Of a stretch of DNA of 64,000 nucleotides, positions 19,398 to 27,793 are shown piece after piece. The notes beneath the pieces are model-generated. The model did not search any database. It had not been told where the DNA came from and saw only the letters and a program-made list of their open reading frames with translations. The DNA comes from CAXQZU01 sp964228555 (GTDB lineage: Bacteria; Planctomycetota; PLA2; JAEUHO01), in contig CAXQZU010000008.1 of the NCBI GenBank assembly GCA_964228555.1, positions 1 through 64,000 on the forward strand, written 5' to 3'. Position 1 is the first letter of the stretch; each line of letters begins with the position of its first letter. A program made the translations under genes and the position numbers.

Positions 19398-20645
19398 CTA
19401 GGGCGTACGCATCCAGCGCCAGATCTGCTTGAGGGTGGCCGGCTGGCCCACCATCAGGATGCCCACGCGGAACACGCGCCCGGCCATCCGCACGGCCAGC
19501 ACGGTGCACGCCACCAGCAGCAGCAGGCTGGCCACCACCTGCTCGGGCGGCGGCCCCGGCACGCTGGCGATGCGCGCCATCATCAGGAAGGGCGTGAACA
19601 GCGGCACGAAGGAGAGCGCGGTGGCCGCGCTCCCGTGGGGGTCGCGCATCACGAGGAAGGAGAGCAGCAGCGGCAGGGCCAGCACCATCGAGATGGGCGA
19701 CATCAGGTTCTGCGCTTCCTTGAGCGTGCTGCAGGCGCTGCCCACCATGACCATCAGGCTGGCGATCATCACGAAGCCCAGCAGGTAGTAGGCCAGGAAC
19801 AGCCCGGCCTGCGTGCCGCTGACGACGCCGCCCATGCCCTGCACGCTGGCGGTGAGCAGGCCGCCGCCCGACCAGGCCAGCATCAGCGTCAGGCCCACGG
19901 CGCAGATGGCCAGCATCTTGCCGGCCATGAGCTGCAGCGGCGACACCGACGAGAGCAGCACCTCGTAGACGCGACTGGCCTTCTCCTCGATGGTGCTGCT
20001 GATCAGCATCTGGCTGATGCCCACCACCCCCAGGTACAGCATGAGCATGGTGAGGAACGGCGCCAGCGCCTGCGCCGGACCGCCCTCCTTGCCCTCCTCC
20101 GTGAGGCTGGTGTAGCGCACGGTGGGCGTGGTCAGCGCCACGGCCACGGCCGGGTCCACCTGGCTGTGGCGCACGATCCAGCCGTTGACCACCGCGTGCA
20201 CGGCCTGCTCCAGCAGGCGGCCCGCCTCCAGCGCACCCACGCCGCTGGGCCCGTACAGCACCGGCGCAGGCTCGCCCTGCGCCGGGCGACGCTTGTTCTC
20301 CAGCAGCGAGCGCGTCAGCCGCAGCACGAAGGCCTCGCCCTGCCCGGCCCGGCGCTGCAGCGCGGCCGGATCCAGGGCTTCCTGCGGGTCGAGGGCCTCG
20401 AGGCGGACGCGCGCGCTGCCGTCGCCGGCCCGCAGCGGGGCCAGCTGCCCGGCCAGCGGGCCGGCCAGCTCGCCCGTGTCGTCCACGAGGAGCAGGCGCT
20501 CCGAGCGCGTGGAGTCGCGCCCGAGCGTGGGCACGAGGAACATCAGGCCCATCCACACGGGAGTCAGCACCAAGCCGATGAGGAAGGCCTTGGTGCGCAC
20601 GTTCTCGAGGTACTCGCGCGCGAAGATGAGGAAGGTGCGGCTCAT
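19398..20645 (-). CDS. ABC-2 type permease (NatB-like)
   Basis: A 415-residue permease with one N-terminal helix (about 22-42), a ~160-residue extracytoplasmic domain and five or six C-terminal helices, the NatB/ABC-2 layout. Conserved-looking segments are ARTKAFLIG-type at the start (FAREYLENVRTKAFLIGLVL) and EEKASRVYEVLLSS before the helical part. With the upstream ATPase it would form an exporter, of Na+ in NatAB or of other substrates in relatives. Its ATG overlaps the ATPase TGA (ATGA). Confidence 0.85.
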   Translation of the reverse strand: MSRTFLIFAREYLENVRTKAFLIGLVLTPVWMGLMFLVPTLGRDSTRSERLLLVDDTGELAGPLAGQLAPLRAGDGSARVRLEALDPQEALDPAALQRRAGQGEAFVLRLTRSLLENKRRPAQGEPAPVLYGPSGVGALEAGRLLEQAVHAVVNGWIVRHSQVDPAVAVALTTPTVRYTSLTEEGKEGGPAQALAPFLTMLMLYLGVVGISQMLISSTIEEKASRVYEVLLSSVSPLQLMAGKMLAICAVGLTLMLAWSGGGLLTASVQGMGGVVSGTQAGLFLAYYLLGFVMIASLMVMVGSACSTLKEAQNLMSPISMVLALPLLLSFLVMRDPHGSAATALSFVPLFTPFLMMARIASVPGPPPEQVVASLLLLVACTVLAVRMAGRVFRVGILMVGQPATLKQIWRWMRTP

Positions 20646-21583
20646 GCAGCCGGCGCCTCCCCCTCGTCGCCTGCGTCGGCGGCCACGACGCGCTTGAAGA
20701 TCTCGTGCAGGCTCGGGTGGTAGAGCTCGTAGCGCGAGACGTGGGTGCGCTCGAGCAGCGCGCGCAGCAGCACGGCCGCGTCGGCGCCGGGCGCGAGCGT
20801 GAGCTCGGCCTCGTGGCCGCGGTCGTGCACGGCCTCCACGCCCGGCAGGCCCTCGAGGCGGGCGCCGGGCTTGAGGCGGTGCTCGAGGCGCACGGCGTCG
20901 CGCCCCTGGCTGGCGCGCACCTCGGCCACCGTGCCGCGCAACCGCACCTGCCCGCGATGCACCATCACGAGCCGGTCGCAGAGCTGCTCGGCCTGCTCCA
21001 TCACGTGGGTGCAGAACACGATGGTGGTGCCACCGCGCTTGAGGCCCAGCACCGCGTCGCGCAGGGCGTCGCGGTTCACCGGGTCCAGCCCGGAGAAGGG
21101 CTCGTCCAGCACCAGCAGCTCGGGCTCGTGGGCGACGGTGACGATGAACTGCAGCTTCTGGGCCATCCCCTTGGACAGCTCCTCCACGCGCCGGTGGCGC
21201 CAGGCCGACAAGCCCATGGCCTCCAGCCACTGGGTGATGCGCGGCGCGAGGAAGGCGTCGTCACGGCCCTTGATGCGGCCGAAGAAGCGCAGCGTCTCCT
21301 CGACGCGCATCTTGCGGTAGAGGCCGCGCTCCTCGGGCAGGTAGCCCACGCGCGGCTTGGTGGCCTCGTCCACGCGCGAGCCCAGCACCTCCACCACGCC
21401 GGCATCCGGCCGGTAGATGTTCATCAGCATGCGGATGCTGGTGGTCTTGCCGGCCCCGTTGCTGCCCAGGATGCCGAAGGTGCACCCGCGCGGCACCTCG
21501 AAGGAGATGCCGTCCACGGCGGTGAAGGTGCCGAAGCGCTTCGTCACCTGCTCGAAGCGCACGACGGGGTCGGCAGGGCCCAT
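20642..21583 (-). CDS. ABC-2 exporter ATP-binding protein (NatA-like)
   Basis: A 313-residue ATPase: Walker A GSNGAGKTT, signature variant ELSKGMAQK (LSKGM in place of LSGGQ, common in NatA/Ccm-type ATPases), Walker B LLVLDEPFSGLDP and H-loop FCTHVME. A DUF4162-like C-terminal domain (about 225-313) follows. It is translationally coupled to the permease. The ATG at 21583 follows TATCCT by 8 nt. Confidence 0.9.
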   Translation of the reverse strand: MGPADPVVRFEQVTKRFGTFTAVDGISFEVPRGCTFGILGSNGAGKTTSIRMLMNIYRPDAGVVEVLGSRVDEATKPRVGYLPEERGLYRKMRVEETLRFFGRIKGRDDAFLAPRITQWLEAMGLSAWRHRRVEELSKGMAQKLQFIVTVAHEPELLVLDEPFSGLDPVNRDALRDAVLGLKRGGTTIVFCTHVMEQAEQLCDRLVMVHRGQVRLRGTVAEVRASQGRDAVRLEHRLKPGARLEGLPGVEAVHDRGHEAELTLAPGADAAVLLRALLERTHVSRYELYHPSLHEIFKRVVAADAGDEGEAPAA

Positions 21584-21591
21584 GCGGGGCG

Positions 21592-21597
21592 AGGATA
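21592..21597 (-). promoter_or_regulatory. -10-like hexamer TATCCT, leaderless start
   Basis: Minus-strand TATCCT ends 8 nt before the NatA-like ATG at 21583. Confidence 0.45.
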
Positions 21598-21618
21598 CCG
21601 GCGTGGCGCGGGCCGGCC

Positions 21619-22578
21619 CTACTCCGGCAGCACGCGCCGCAGCACCCGCAGCCAGTTCCCGCCCATCACCTTCTCGATGGAGGGCTCGGGCCAGTCGTGC
21701 GCGCCCAGCGCCTCGCCGATGCGCCGGAGGTCGGCCACGCTGCCGATGCCCTGCGGGGCGCTCTTGGTGCTGAAGCCGCCGTCGAGGTCGCTGCCCAGGG
21801 CCACGTGGTCCGGGCCCACCAGGTCGGCGATGTGCCGGATGTGGGCCAGCACCGTGTCCAGCGTCGCGCCCTCGTCCCCGGCCAGGAAGGGGTTGTAGAG
21901 CACCACGCCCACCACGCCGTCGCGCTCGGCCACGCGGCGGATCTGGCTGTCGGTGAGGTTGCGCCGGTGGGCGCGCAGTGCGTGGCAGTTGCTGTGGCTG
22001 GCCACGACGCACCCGGCGTGGTGCGCCAGCACGTCATCGACGGCGCGGGGGTTGAGGTGCGAGAGGTCGGGCAGCACGTCCAGCTGGCGCATCTCGTCCA
22101 GCAGGGCCAGCCCCTCGCGCGTCACGCCCTGGTCGTCCTTGCATCCCCCGCACCAGCGGTTGGGCGTGTTCCACGCCAGGCCCACGACCCGCACCCCGCG
22201 CTCCACCCAGCGGCCCAGCTCGCGCGGCGAGCGCAGCGGGTCGGCGCCCTCCATGAGGTGCAGCATCCCGATGGGGCCGCCCCGCCGGCACAACGCCAGG
22301 TCGCCACGGCTCTCGACACGGAACAGGTCCGCCTGGTGCTTGACCAGCAGCTGGTCGTAGCAGGCCATCTGGCGCTCGGCGGCGTCCGTGGGCGTCTCGC
22401 CCTTCCAGTAGCCCTCGGTGGCGAAGATGGTGCCCAGGATCAGGCCCAGCCCGCCGCGCTTGGCGTCGGGCAGCGAGAGGGCCTGCCCCTCGGGCGCCGG
22501 CTGCCCGAAGTCGCGCGCCGGCGCCTCGAGCAGCGCCGTGGCGATGTCCTGGTGGCCGTCGACGATGAACCAGCCCAT
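21619..22578 (-). CDS. Membrane dipeptidase, renal dipeptidase family M19
   Basis: A 319-residue TIM-barrel dipeptidase. The metal-binding HxD is His9/Asp11 in VDGHQDIA; later ligands appear in VVASHSNCHAL and in ALGSDLDGGF. It hydrolyses dipeptides, including D-residue and possibly beta-lactam-like substrates, with two Zn2+. There is no signal peptide, so it is cytosolic in contrast to the mammalian enzyme. M19 proteins in bacteria often accompany pyrroloquinoline, cobalamin or lipid-like clusters; here none is evident. Start ATG with GGAG upstream. Confidence 0.9.
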   Translation of the reverse strand: MGWFIVDGHQDIATALLEAPARDFGQPAPEGQALSLPDAKRGGLGLILGTIFATEGYWKGETPTDAAERQMACYDQLLVKHQADLFRVESRGDLALCRRGGPIGMLHLMEGADPLRSPRELGRWVERGVRVVGLAWNTPNRWCGGCKDDQGVTREGLALLDEMRQLDVLPDLSHLNPRAVDDVLAHHAGCVVASHSNCHALRAHRRNLTDSQIRRVAERDGVVGVVLYNPFLAGDEGATLDTVLAHIRHIADLVGPDHVALGSDLDGGFSTKSAPQGIGSVADLRRIGEALGAHDWPEPSIEKVMGGNWLRVLRRVLPE

Positions 22579-22678
22579 GGGGGCGATCCGCTCCTGCTGC
22601 CCGTCGCAGCCCCCGGATTGTGCGGACCCCGCGCCCGGGGTGGAAGCGGGAAAGGCGCGGACGCCCGTCCCGCCCGGC

Positions 22679-23545
22679 CTAGGCCTCGCCGGCCATCGCG
22701 CGCAGGCGGCGGATCCGGTCCTCGGGATCGGGGTGCGTGCTGAAGAGCCGCGCCATGGACGAGCCCGTGAAGGGGTTGGCGATCATCAGGTGGGCCGTGG
22801 TGCCGCTCTCGGTGAGGTGCGGCGCGTGGGGGATGGCGCGGTGCAGGCGCTCGAGGGCGTCGGCCAGAGCGTGGGGGTCGTGGGCCAGGCCCGCGCCCAC
22901 CTCGTCGGCGCCGTACTCGCGCGATCGGCTGATGGCCATCTGCACCATCATCGCGGCCAGCGGCGCGAGGATGGCCACCAGCAGCATCACTACGGGCGGC
23001 GGGCCGCCCTCGCGGCTGCGGCCGCCCCCGAAGATGGCGCTCCACTGCGCGATGTTGGCCAGGAAGCCGATGGCCGAGACGGCGCCGGCCACGATGGTCA
23101 TCACGAGCATGTCGCGGTTCTTCACGTGGGCCAGCTCGTGGCCCATCACCGCGCGCACCTGGCGGCGGTCCAGCAGGTGCAGCAGGCCCTCGGTGGCGGC
23201 CACCACGGCATGCTCGGGGTTGCGGCCCGTGGCGAAGGCGTTGGGCGCCTCCTTGGGGATGATCGCCACCTTCGGCACGGGCATGCCCGCGCGCGTGGCC
23301 ATCTCGCGCACGTCGTCGAGCAGCCACTGGTACGGGGCGGCCTCGGGCGAGCCGGGCTCGAGCACCTTGGCCCCGTAGGCCATCAGGATGATCTTCGAGC
23401 TGAACCAGTAGTTGACGAGGTTGAACAGCAGGCCCACCACCAGCGCGATGGCCATGCCCGCCTGGCCGAAGCCCAGCAAGCGGGCGCCGGCCACCAGCAG
23501 CATGGTGAGCAGGGTGAGCAGGAAGACAGTGCGCAGGCCGCTCAT
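22679..23545 (-). CDS. htpX: HtpX-type M48 membrane metalloprotease
   Basis: A 288-residue inner-membrane zinc protease for membrane-protein quality control. Two N-terminal helices (about 5-25, 29-48) precede the catalytic HELAH at 136-140. Two further helices (about 145-170, 185-210) lead to the third zinc ligand in SREYGADE. Length and layout match HtpX. It is divergent from the methyltransferase gene, with about 74 bp between. The ATG has GGAG upstream; an AT-containing TATACG lies farther back. Confidence 0.93.
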   Translation of the reverse strand: MSGLRTVFLLTLLTMLLVAGARLLGFGQAGMAIALVVGLLFNLVNYWFSSKIILMAYGAKVLEPGSPEAAPYQWLLDDVREMATRAGMPVPKVAIIPKEAPNAFATGRNPEHAVVAATEGLLHLLDRRQVRAVMGHELAHVKNRDMLVMTIVAGAVSAIGFLANIAQWSAIFGGGRSREGGPPPVVMLLVAILAPLAAMMVQMAISRSREYGADEVGAGLAHDPHALADALERLHRAIPHAPHLTESGTTAHLMIANPFTGSSMARLFSTHPDPEDRIRRLRAMAGEA

Positions 23546-23619
23546 GGGGTCTCCGGGGCGAGGGGAACCGCGGCCCTCGCCATCCATTCGCGTATAGCGG
23601 GAGCAGGAGCCCGCTTCAC

Positions 23620-24351
23620 GTGAAACCGACCCCGCCCGGCGCCCAGCCCGACCCGGCCCCCGGTGCCGTGCCGCGCCTGCCGGGGCTGCCGCCGCTGGCC
23701 TGGCAGCCGCTGGGGCCGCCGCAGGCCCGGCTGGGCCTCTACGTGGTGGACGACCCCGACGCCCTGCTGGACGGCATGGACGACGCCTCGTTCCAGGCCA
23801 GCGACGAGCGCATGCCCTACTGGGCCCTGCTGTGGCCCAGCGGGGAGGCGCTCGCGCGCCACGTGCTGGAGGCGCGCGGCCTCTCCGGCAAGCGCGTGCT
23901 GGACCTGGGCTGCGGCGTGGCCCCCGAGGGGCTGGCGGCGGCACGGCAGGGCGCGCGCGTCACCTGCCTCGACTGGGCGCCCGAGCCCGAGCCGCTGGTG
24001 CGCCTGAGCGCCGAGCGCCTGGGCGTGTCGCTGGAGCGCTTCGTGGTGGCCGACTGGCGCACCCCGCCGGCTGGCCTGGGCACCTTCGACCTGGTGCTGG
24101 GCGCCGACGTGCTCTACGAGGCCCGCAACGCCGAGCCCGTGGCCGCCTTCCTGGCCGTGCACCTGGCGCACTCTGGCGAGGCGTGGCTGGCCGACCCCGG
24201 GCGCCTGCACGCTCGCGACTTCCCCGCCGTGGCGGCACGCGCCGGGCTGGTGCTGCGCGAGCGGCAGCCCCTGCTGTGCGCCGACCCCGAGGCGCAGGTC
24301 ACGCTGTGGCGCTACGCGCGCGCGGGCGGGGCCGCCGCTCCGGCCGTGTAG
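23620..24351 (+). CDS. Methyltransferase, Methyltransf_16 (lysine/nicotinamide type) family
   Basis: A 243-residue Rossmann methyltransferase starting at GTG. The SAM-binding motif I is VLDLGCGVAPEG (about 90-101), preceded by MPYWALLWPSGEALARHVLE, typical of the ETFB-lysine/PrmA-like Methyltransf_16 group. LVLGADVLYEA is motif IV. Most relatives methylate lysines of proteins. Target is unknown. The gene begins 74 bp from divergent htpX. Confidence 0.82.
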   Translation: MKPTPPGAQPDPAPGAVPRLPGLPPLAWQPLGPPQARLGLYVVDDPDALLDGMDDASFQASDERMPYWALLWPSGEALARHVLEARGLSGKRVLDLGCGVAPEGLAAARQGARVTCLDWAPEPEPLVRLSAERLGVSLERFVVADWRTPPAGLGTFDLVLGADVLYEARNAEPVAAFLAVHLAHSGEAWLADPGRLHARDFPAVAARAGLVLRERQPLLCADPEAQVTLWRYARAGGAAAPAV

Positions 24352-24354
24352 GGT
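24349..24354 (+). promoter_or_regulatory. -10-like hexamer TAGGGT, leaderless start
   Basis: TAGGGT overlaps the stop codon of the methyltransferase gene and ends 9 nt before the ATG at 24364. Confidence 0.35.
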
Positions 24355-24363
24355 GGCGCGCCC

Positions 24364-25041
24364 ATGCCCGGCCCCCTGCCCCACGAGCGTCCCGCCTGGC
24401 TGCTGCTGCCACCGGGCGCCGACGTGGGCGCTGCGCTCGCCCACGCGCTGGGCCATGCCGAGGTGCGCGTGCATGCCCTGCCGCCGCTGTGGTTCCTCGA
24501 CGCCGCGCGGGTGGACCTGCCGGCGCGGCTGCCCGGCGTGGGCACGCTCTCGCGCGAGTCGTTGCCGGCCGTGGTGCGGGCGTGCGCCGAGGCGTGCACG
24601 CCGGCCGCGCTGCAGGACCTGGCCGCGCGGGCGTGGCGCGAGGCCGAGGAGCCGGTGCGGCAGCACTTCCTGCAGGCCGGCACGCTAGCGACCTTCGCGG
24701 CCATCTTCGGCCTCAAGCGCAAGAGCCGCGACCTCCCCCCGCCGCCCTCCTTCGTGCGCGAGCAGGTCTTCACCTACCGGCTGGAGTGCCAGTACCGCCT
24801 TGCGCCCGAGCCCACGCCGGGGCCCACGCCGGCCCCGCCCGAGGAGGGCTCGCTGATCGTCTACCCCTTCGACCTGTGCGGGCACCACGCCCGCGCCGAC
24901 GGCGATCGCGCCGTGGGGGGGCTGGTGGAGTGTTTTGCCTACGCCTGGCAGCACGAGCGGCACGAGGCCTTCTGGCGGCGGCTGGCGAGCGAGCTGGGTG
25001 CACGGCTCGAGCTCGCGCCCAGCGGCGAGGACCTGCCCTAG
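24364..25041 (+). CDS. Conserved-looking protein of unknown function
   Basis: A 225-residue soluble protein that I do not recognise. It has no signal peptide and no obvious catalytic motif. A Pro-rich stretch (about 155-165) precedes a C-terminal domain with PFDLCGHHARADG. GC-skewed codon use matches the neighbours, so it is a real gene. It shares the stop tetranucleotide CTAG with the convergent gene at 25038. Confidence 0.6.
   Translation: MPGPLPHERPAWLLLPPGADVGAALAHALGHAEVRVHALPPLWFLDAARVDLPARLPGVGTLSRESLPAVVRACAEACTPAALQDLAARAWREAEEPVRQHFLQAGTLATFAAIFGLKRKSRDLPPPPSFVREQVFTYRLECQYRLAPEPTPGPTPAPPEEGSLIVYPFDLCGHHARADGDRAVGGLVECFAYAWQHERHEAFWRRLASELGARLELAPSGEDLP
25038..25041. other. Shared CTAG: stop codon for two convergent genes
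   Basis: TAG at 25039-25041 ends the plus-strand gene and TAG read at 25040-25038 ends the minus-strand gene, as at 15583-15586. Confidence 0.9.
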
Positions 25042-26804
25042 GGCAGCAGCACCAGCGCCACCCGCGCGCGCCGGCCGCTGGCGTCCACGCGCAGCACGAG
25101 GTGCAGCACGCGGCCCGCGTGCGGGTCGCCGCCGAGGGCGTCGCGCGCGAGCAGCAGCCCGGCCGTGAAGCCTGGCGCGTCCTTCGCCGGCCGCAGCAGG
25201 TGCAGGCGTCCCTGTACCCACAGCGGCGCGCGCCCGTCGGGGAGCGCCGCGGCCGTGCCTTGCAGGCGCAGCGCCAGCCGCTCGCCGTCGCAGGCGGCGG
25301 CGAGTCGCACGCCCTCCACGTCCAGCGTTGCGGCCGGGTCCAGGGCCAGCGTGCCCCGCGGCACGGCCAGCACGGCCGGCGCGGCCTCCAGCGCCTCGGC
25401 GTCGCGAAGCGCCTGCGCCGCCTGGGCACGCAGGAAGGCGGGCACGGCGGCACGCCCCTCCAGCCCCGACTCCACGCGCGCAGCGGCCGTGCGCAGCCAC
25501 GCGGCCAGCGTCGCGGCCTTGGAGTCCGGGCCCAGCCCTGCGTGCAGGCCCAGCGCCTCTCGCCAAGCGGCCTGCGCGGACTCGACCGTGCGCTCGGCGG
25601 CCTCGGGTGCCCACGCGCCCGCCAGCACCTCGTCGGCGCCCGGGCCGGGCAGCACGACGAGGCCGGCCAGCCCTGCGGCGGCCAGCGCCTCGCGCCCGCG
25701 GGGCAGCGAGGGCAGGGCCTGCGCGGGCTCCATCCAGCCCTCCACCAGCACCACCGGCACGCGCGCGGCGGCCCTCGCGCGGCGCAGGTCGAGGGCCGTG
25801 AGCTCGCCCGCGGCGGGCGCACGCCAGCCCAGCAGTGCCCCCGGCACGCGCGCGAGGTGGGGGCCCAGGGCCGGGTCGCGTCCGGGCGGCAGCACCACCA
25901 GCAGCTCTGCGAGCCCGCCGGGCTGCACGTGCTGGGCGAGGCGCTCCAGCAGCCAGCCTTCCCACGCGGCGCGCGCGGCCTCCTCGCCGGGCGCGTCGGC
26001 GGCCAGTTCCAGCGCCACGTGGTGCACGCCGCGAGCCTGCCAGCGCTGCACCTCGGCCACGAGGCGCTCGAGCTCGCGTGCCCAGGCCGGCAACGCCTCG
26101 GGCCCGCGCAACGGCTGCGGGGCGAGCGCGAGGCGCGCCACGGGGTCCACGCCGTACTGCAGGGCCAGCCGGGCCATCCCGGGGGCGGCCTCGCCCGTCG
26201 GCAGCCACAGGCGGTTGGCGTGCAGCGAGGCCGCCTCCAGCGCGGCCGGCCCGGCCTGCGCAGCCACCAGTGCGCGCAGCGGCAGCACCGGCCGCTGGCG
26301 GCGCACGCCCACGGCCACGCGCACGCTGCCCTCCTCGTCGGGGCGCGTCAGGTCCACCGAGCGCGGTGCGCCCTCGCGCGCGGGCGGCGTGTAGGTCTCC
26401 AGCTCGAAGCGCGCGGCCATCAGGGCCGCGCCGTCCTCCGCCAGCAGCACCACGCGCGGCTTGCCCTGCACGAGCTGCGCCTCCAGCACCCAGCCGCCAC
26501 GCAGGCCCTCGCGCGGCACCAGCCGCGGCGAGAGGCGTGCCAGCTCGCGCGCCCACGGGTCGTCGGCGAGCACGCCCAGCACCAGCAGCGGGCCCGGTGG
26601 CAGCGGCAGGGCCAGCGGTTCCACGACGCGGCCCGGGGGCAAGAAGCCAGCGAGGGCCCGCGGCCAGCCCGGCGAGGCCAGCACGCGCGCCTCGCCCAGG
26701 TCCACCCATGCCTGCGCGGCCGGCCCTGCGCCCGCGCGGGCCTCTTGCGGTGCCGGCCAGGCCAGAAGCAGGCAGGCCAGCAGCACGGGGAGGCAGCGCG
26801 GCAT
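25038..26804 (-). CDS. Secreted protein, possibly a degenerate GH84-like hydrolase
   Basis: A 588-residue exported protein with a signal peptide (about 1-24, VLLACLLLAWPAPQEARA). After it comes a ~110-residue alpha/beta domain, then a ~230-residue region rich in (A/L)ExLVAEVQRW-type helices and strands that looks like a TIM barrel. The order is like GH84/NagJ-type glycosidases, with an N-terminal GH20b-like domain. The catalytic Asp pair of GH84 is not visible (the expected site reads VALELAADAP). A sugar-binding but inactive relative is an alternative. Family assignment is a weak inference. Leaderless-type promoter, divergent from the CinA-N gene. Confidence 0.5.
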   Translation of the reverse strand: MPRCLPVLLACLLLAWPAPQEARAGAGPAAQAWVDLGEARVLASPGWPRALAGFLPPGRVVEPLALPLPPGPLLVLGVLADDPWARELARLSPRLVPREGLRGGWVLEAQLVQGKPRVVLLAEDGAALMAARFELETYTPPAREGAPRSVDLTRPDEEGSVRVAVGVRRQRPVLPLRALVAAQAGPAALEAASLHANRLWLPTGEAAPGMARLALQYGVDPVARLALAPQPLRGPEALPAWARELERLVAEVQRWQARGVHHVALELAADAPGEEAARAAWEGWLLERLAQHVQPGGLAELLVVLPPGRDPALGPHLARVPGALLGWRAPAAGELTALDLRRARAAARVPVVLVEGWMEPAQALPSLPRGREALAAAGLAGLVVLPGPGADEVLAGAWAPEAAERTVESAQAAWREALGLHAGLGPDSKAATLAAWLRTAAARVESGLEGRAAVPAFLRAQAAQALRDAEALEAAPAVLAVPRGTLALDPAATLDVEGVRLAAACDGERLALRLQGTAAALPDGRAPLWVQGRLHLLRPAKDAPGFTAGLLLARDALGGDPHAGRVLHLVLRVDASGRRARVALVLLP

Positions 26805-26811
26805 GCGCGCG

Positions 26812-26817
26812 AGTCTA
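26812..26817 (-). promoter_or_regulatory. -10-like hexamer TAGACT, leaderless start
   Basis: Minus-strand TAGACT ends 7 nt before the ATG at 26804. With the plus-strand hexamer at 26841 it forms a 49-bp divergent promoter region. Confidence 0.5.
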
Positions 26818-26840
26818 CGGGGCGGGCCCGCGCGGCCGCG

Positions 26841-26846
26841 TACACT
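26841..26846 (+). promoter_or_regulatory. -10-like hexamer TACACT, leaderless start
   Basis: TACACT ends 7 nt before the GTG at 26854. Confidence 0.5.
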
Positions 26847-26853
26847 CCCGCGC

Positions 26854-27579
26854 GTGCGCAGTGCCAGCCTCCTGGTCGTGGGCGACGAGCTGCTCTCGGG
26901 CGAGATCCGTGACGAGAACACGCCGTGGATCATCGACCGTCTTGCCCGCGAGGGCGTGCGCGTGGTGCGCGTGGCCGTGTGCCCGGATGTCGAGGACGAG
27001 GTGGCCACCGAGGTGCGTCGCCTGCGCGCGCTCTCCGATGCGCTGCTGGTGACCGGGGGCGTGGGGCCCACGCACGACGATGTCACGCGCCCGGCCCTGG
27101 CGCGCGCGCTGGGCGTCACGCTGGTGCCGCATCCCGAGGCCGAGCGGCGCATCCGCGGCTTCTACGGCCAGGCCGTCACCGCGGCCGAGCTGGAGATGGC
27201 GATGCTGCCGGCCGGCGCCCGGGTCGTGGTGGGGCCCAGCACGGGCACGCTGGGCTTCGAGCTGGGCGGCGTCTACGGCTTCCCGGGCGTGCCGCTGCTG
27301 ATGCGCGACCTCGTCGAGGGCATCGTGAGCGACTTCCGCGGCGCGCCCCTGCACCGGCAGGAAGTGATCACCGGCCTGCGCGAGGGCGAGATCGCGCCGC
27401 TGCTGACGCGCACGCAGGCCGAGCACCCGGACGTGGCCATCGGCTCCTACCCGGTGCTGGAGGCGGGCGCCTGGCACGTGCGGCTGGTGTTGCGCAGCAC
27501 CGACGCCGCGCGCGTGAGCATGGTGGCCCGGCAGCTGCGCGAGGGCCTGCACCGACTCGGGCACGGGGCCCGGCGCTAG
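26854..27579 (+). CDS. CinA N-terminal (MoCF-like) domain protein
   Basis: A 241-residue protein starting at GTG, covering the CinA-N/molybdopterin-binding fold: LLVVGDELLSGEIRDENTPW near the start, VTGGVGPTHDDVTRPAL (about 67-83) and FPGVPLLMRDLVEG. In CinA this module has ADP-ribose pyrophosphatase activity; the C-terminal nicotinamide-nucleotide amidase domain is absent. So this is a stand-alone CinA-N homologue, as in some bacteria and archaea, likely a nucleotide-sugar or NAD-metabolite hydrolase. Confidence 0.85.
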   Translation: MRSASLLVVGDELLSGEIRDENTPWIIDRLAREGVRVVRVAVCPDVEDEVATEVRRLRALSDALLVTGGVGPTHDDVTRPALARALGVTLVPHPEAERRIRGFYGQAVTAAELEMAMLPAGARVVVGPSTGTLGFELGGVYGFPGVPLLMRDLVEGIVSDFRGAPLHRQEVITGLREGEIAPLLTRTQAEHPDVAIGSYPVLEAGAWHVRLVLRSTDAARVSMVARQLREGLHRLGHGARR

Positions 27580-27608
27580 GCCGCCACGCGCCCCGGGCGC
27601 CGCCCCCG

Positions 27609-27618
27609 CCCCCCCCCC
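27609..27618. repeat. C10 homopolymer run
   Basis: Ten consecutive C residues lie between the CinA-N gene and the tRNA gene; a likely slippage or sequencing-error site. Confidence 0.8.
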
Positions 27619-27628
27619 GTCGGCAGGT

Positions 27629-27704
27629 TGGTGGAGCTGAGGGGACTCGAACCCCTTACCTTCTGATTGCGAACCAGACGCTCTACCAGATGAGCTACAG
27701 CCCC
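27629..27704 (-). tRNA. tRNA-Ala (anticodon CGC), CCA encoded
   Basis: Read on the minus strand, a full 76-nt cloverleaf is seen: acceptor stem GGGGCTG/CAGCTCC with the G3:U70 alanine identity pair, D-arm GCTC...GAGC, anticodon stem TCTGG/TCAGA, loop TTCGCAA (anticodon CGC, reading GCG), T-arm AGGGG-TTCGAGT-CCCCT, discriminator A and genomic CCA at 27631-27629. GCG is a common alanine codon in this GC-rich genome. Confidence 0.95.
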
Positions 27705-27722
27705 ACAGGAAGCGGGAAACGG

Positions 27723-27728
27723 ACCGTA
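27723..27728 (-). promoter_or_regulatory. -10-like hexamer TACGGT before tRNA-Ala
   Basis: Minus-strand TACGGT lies 18 nt before the 5' end of the tRNA. Confidence 0.3.
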
Positions 27729-27793
27729 CACCCCGGCGCGCCCGAGGCAAGCGAGGGCCTGCGAGGGGGCCCGCGCGCGCCCGGGTGCGGGCC

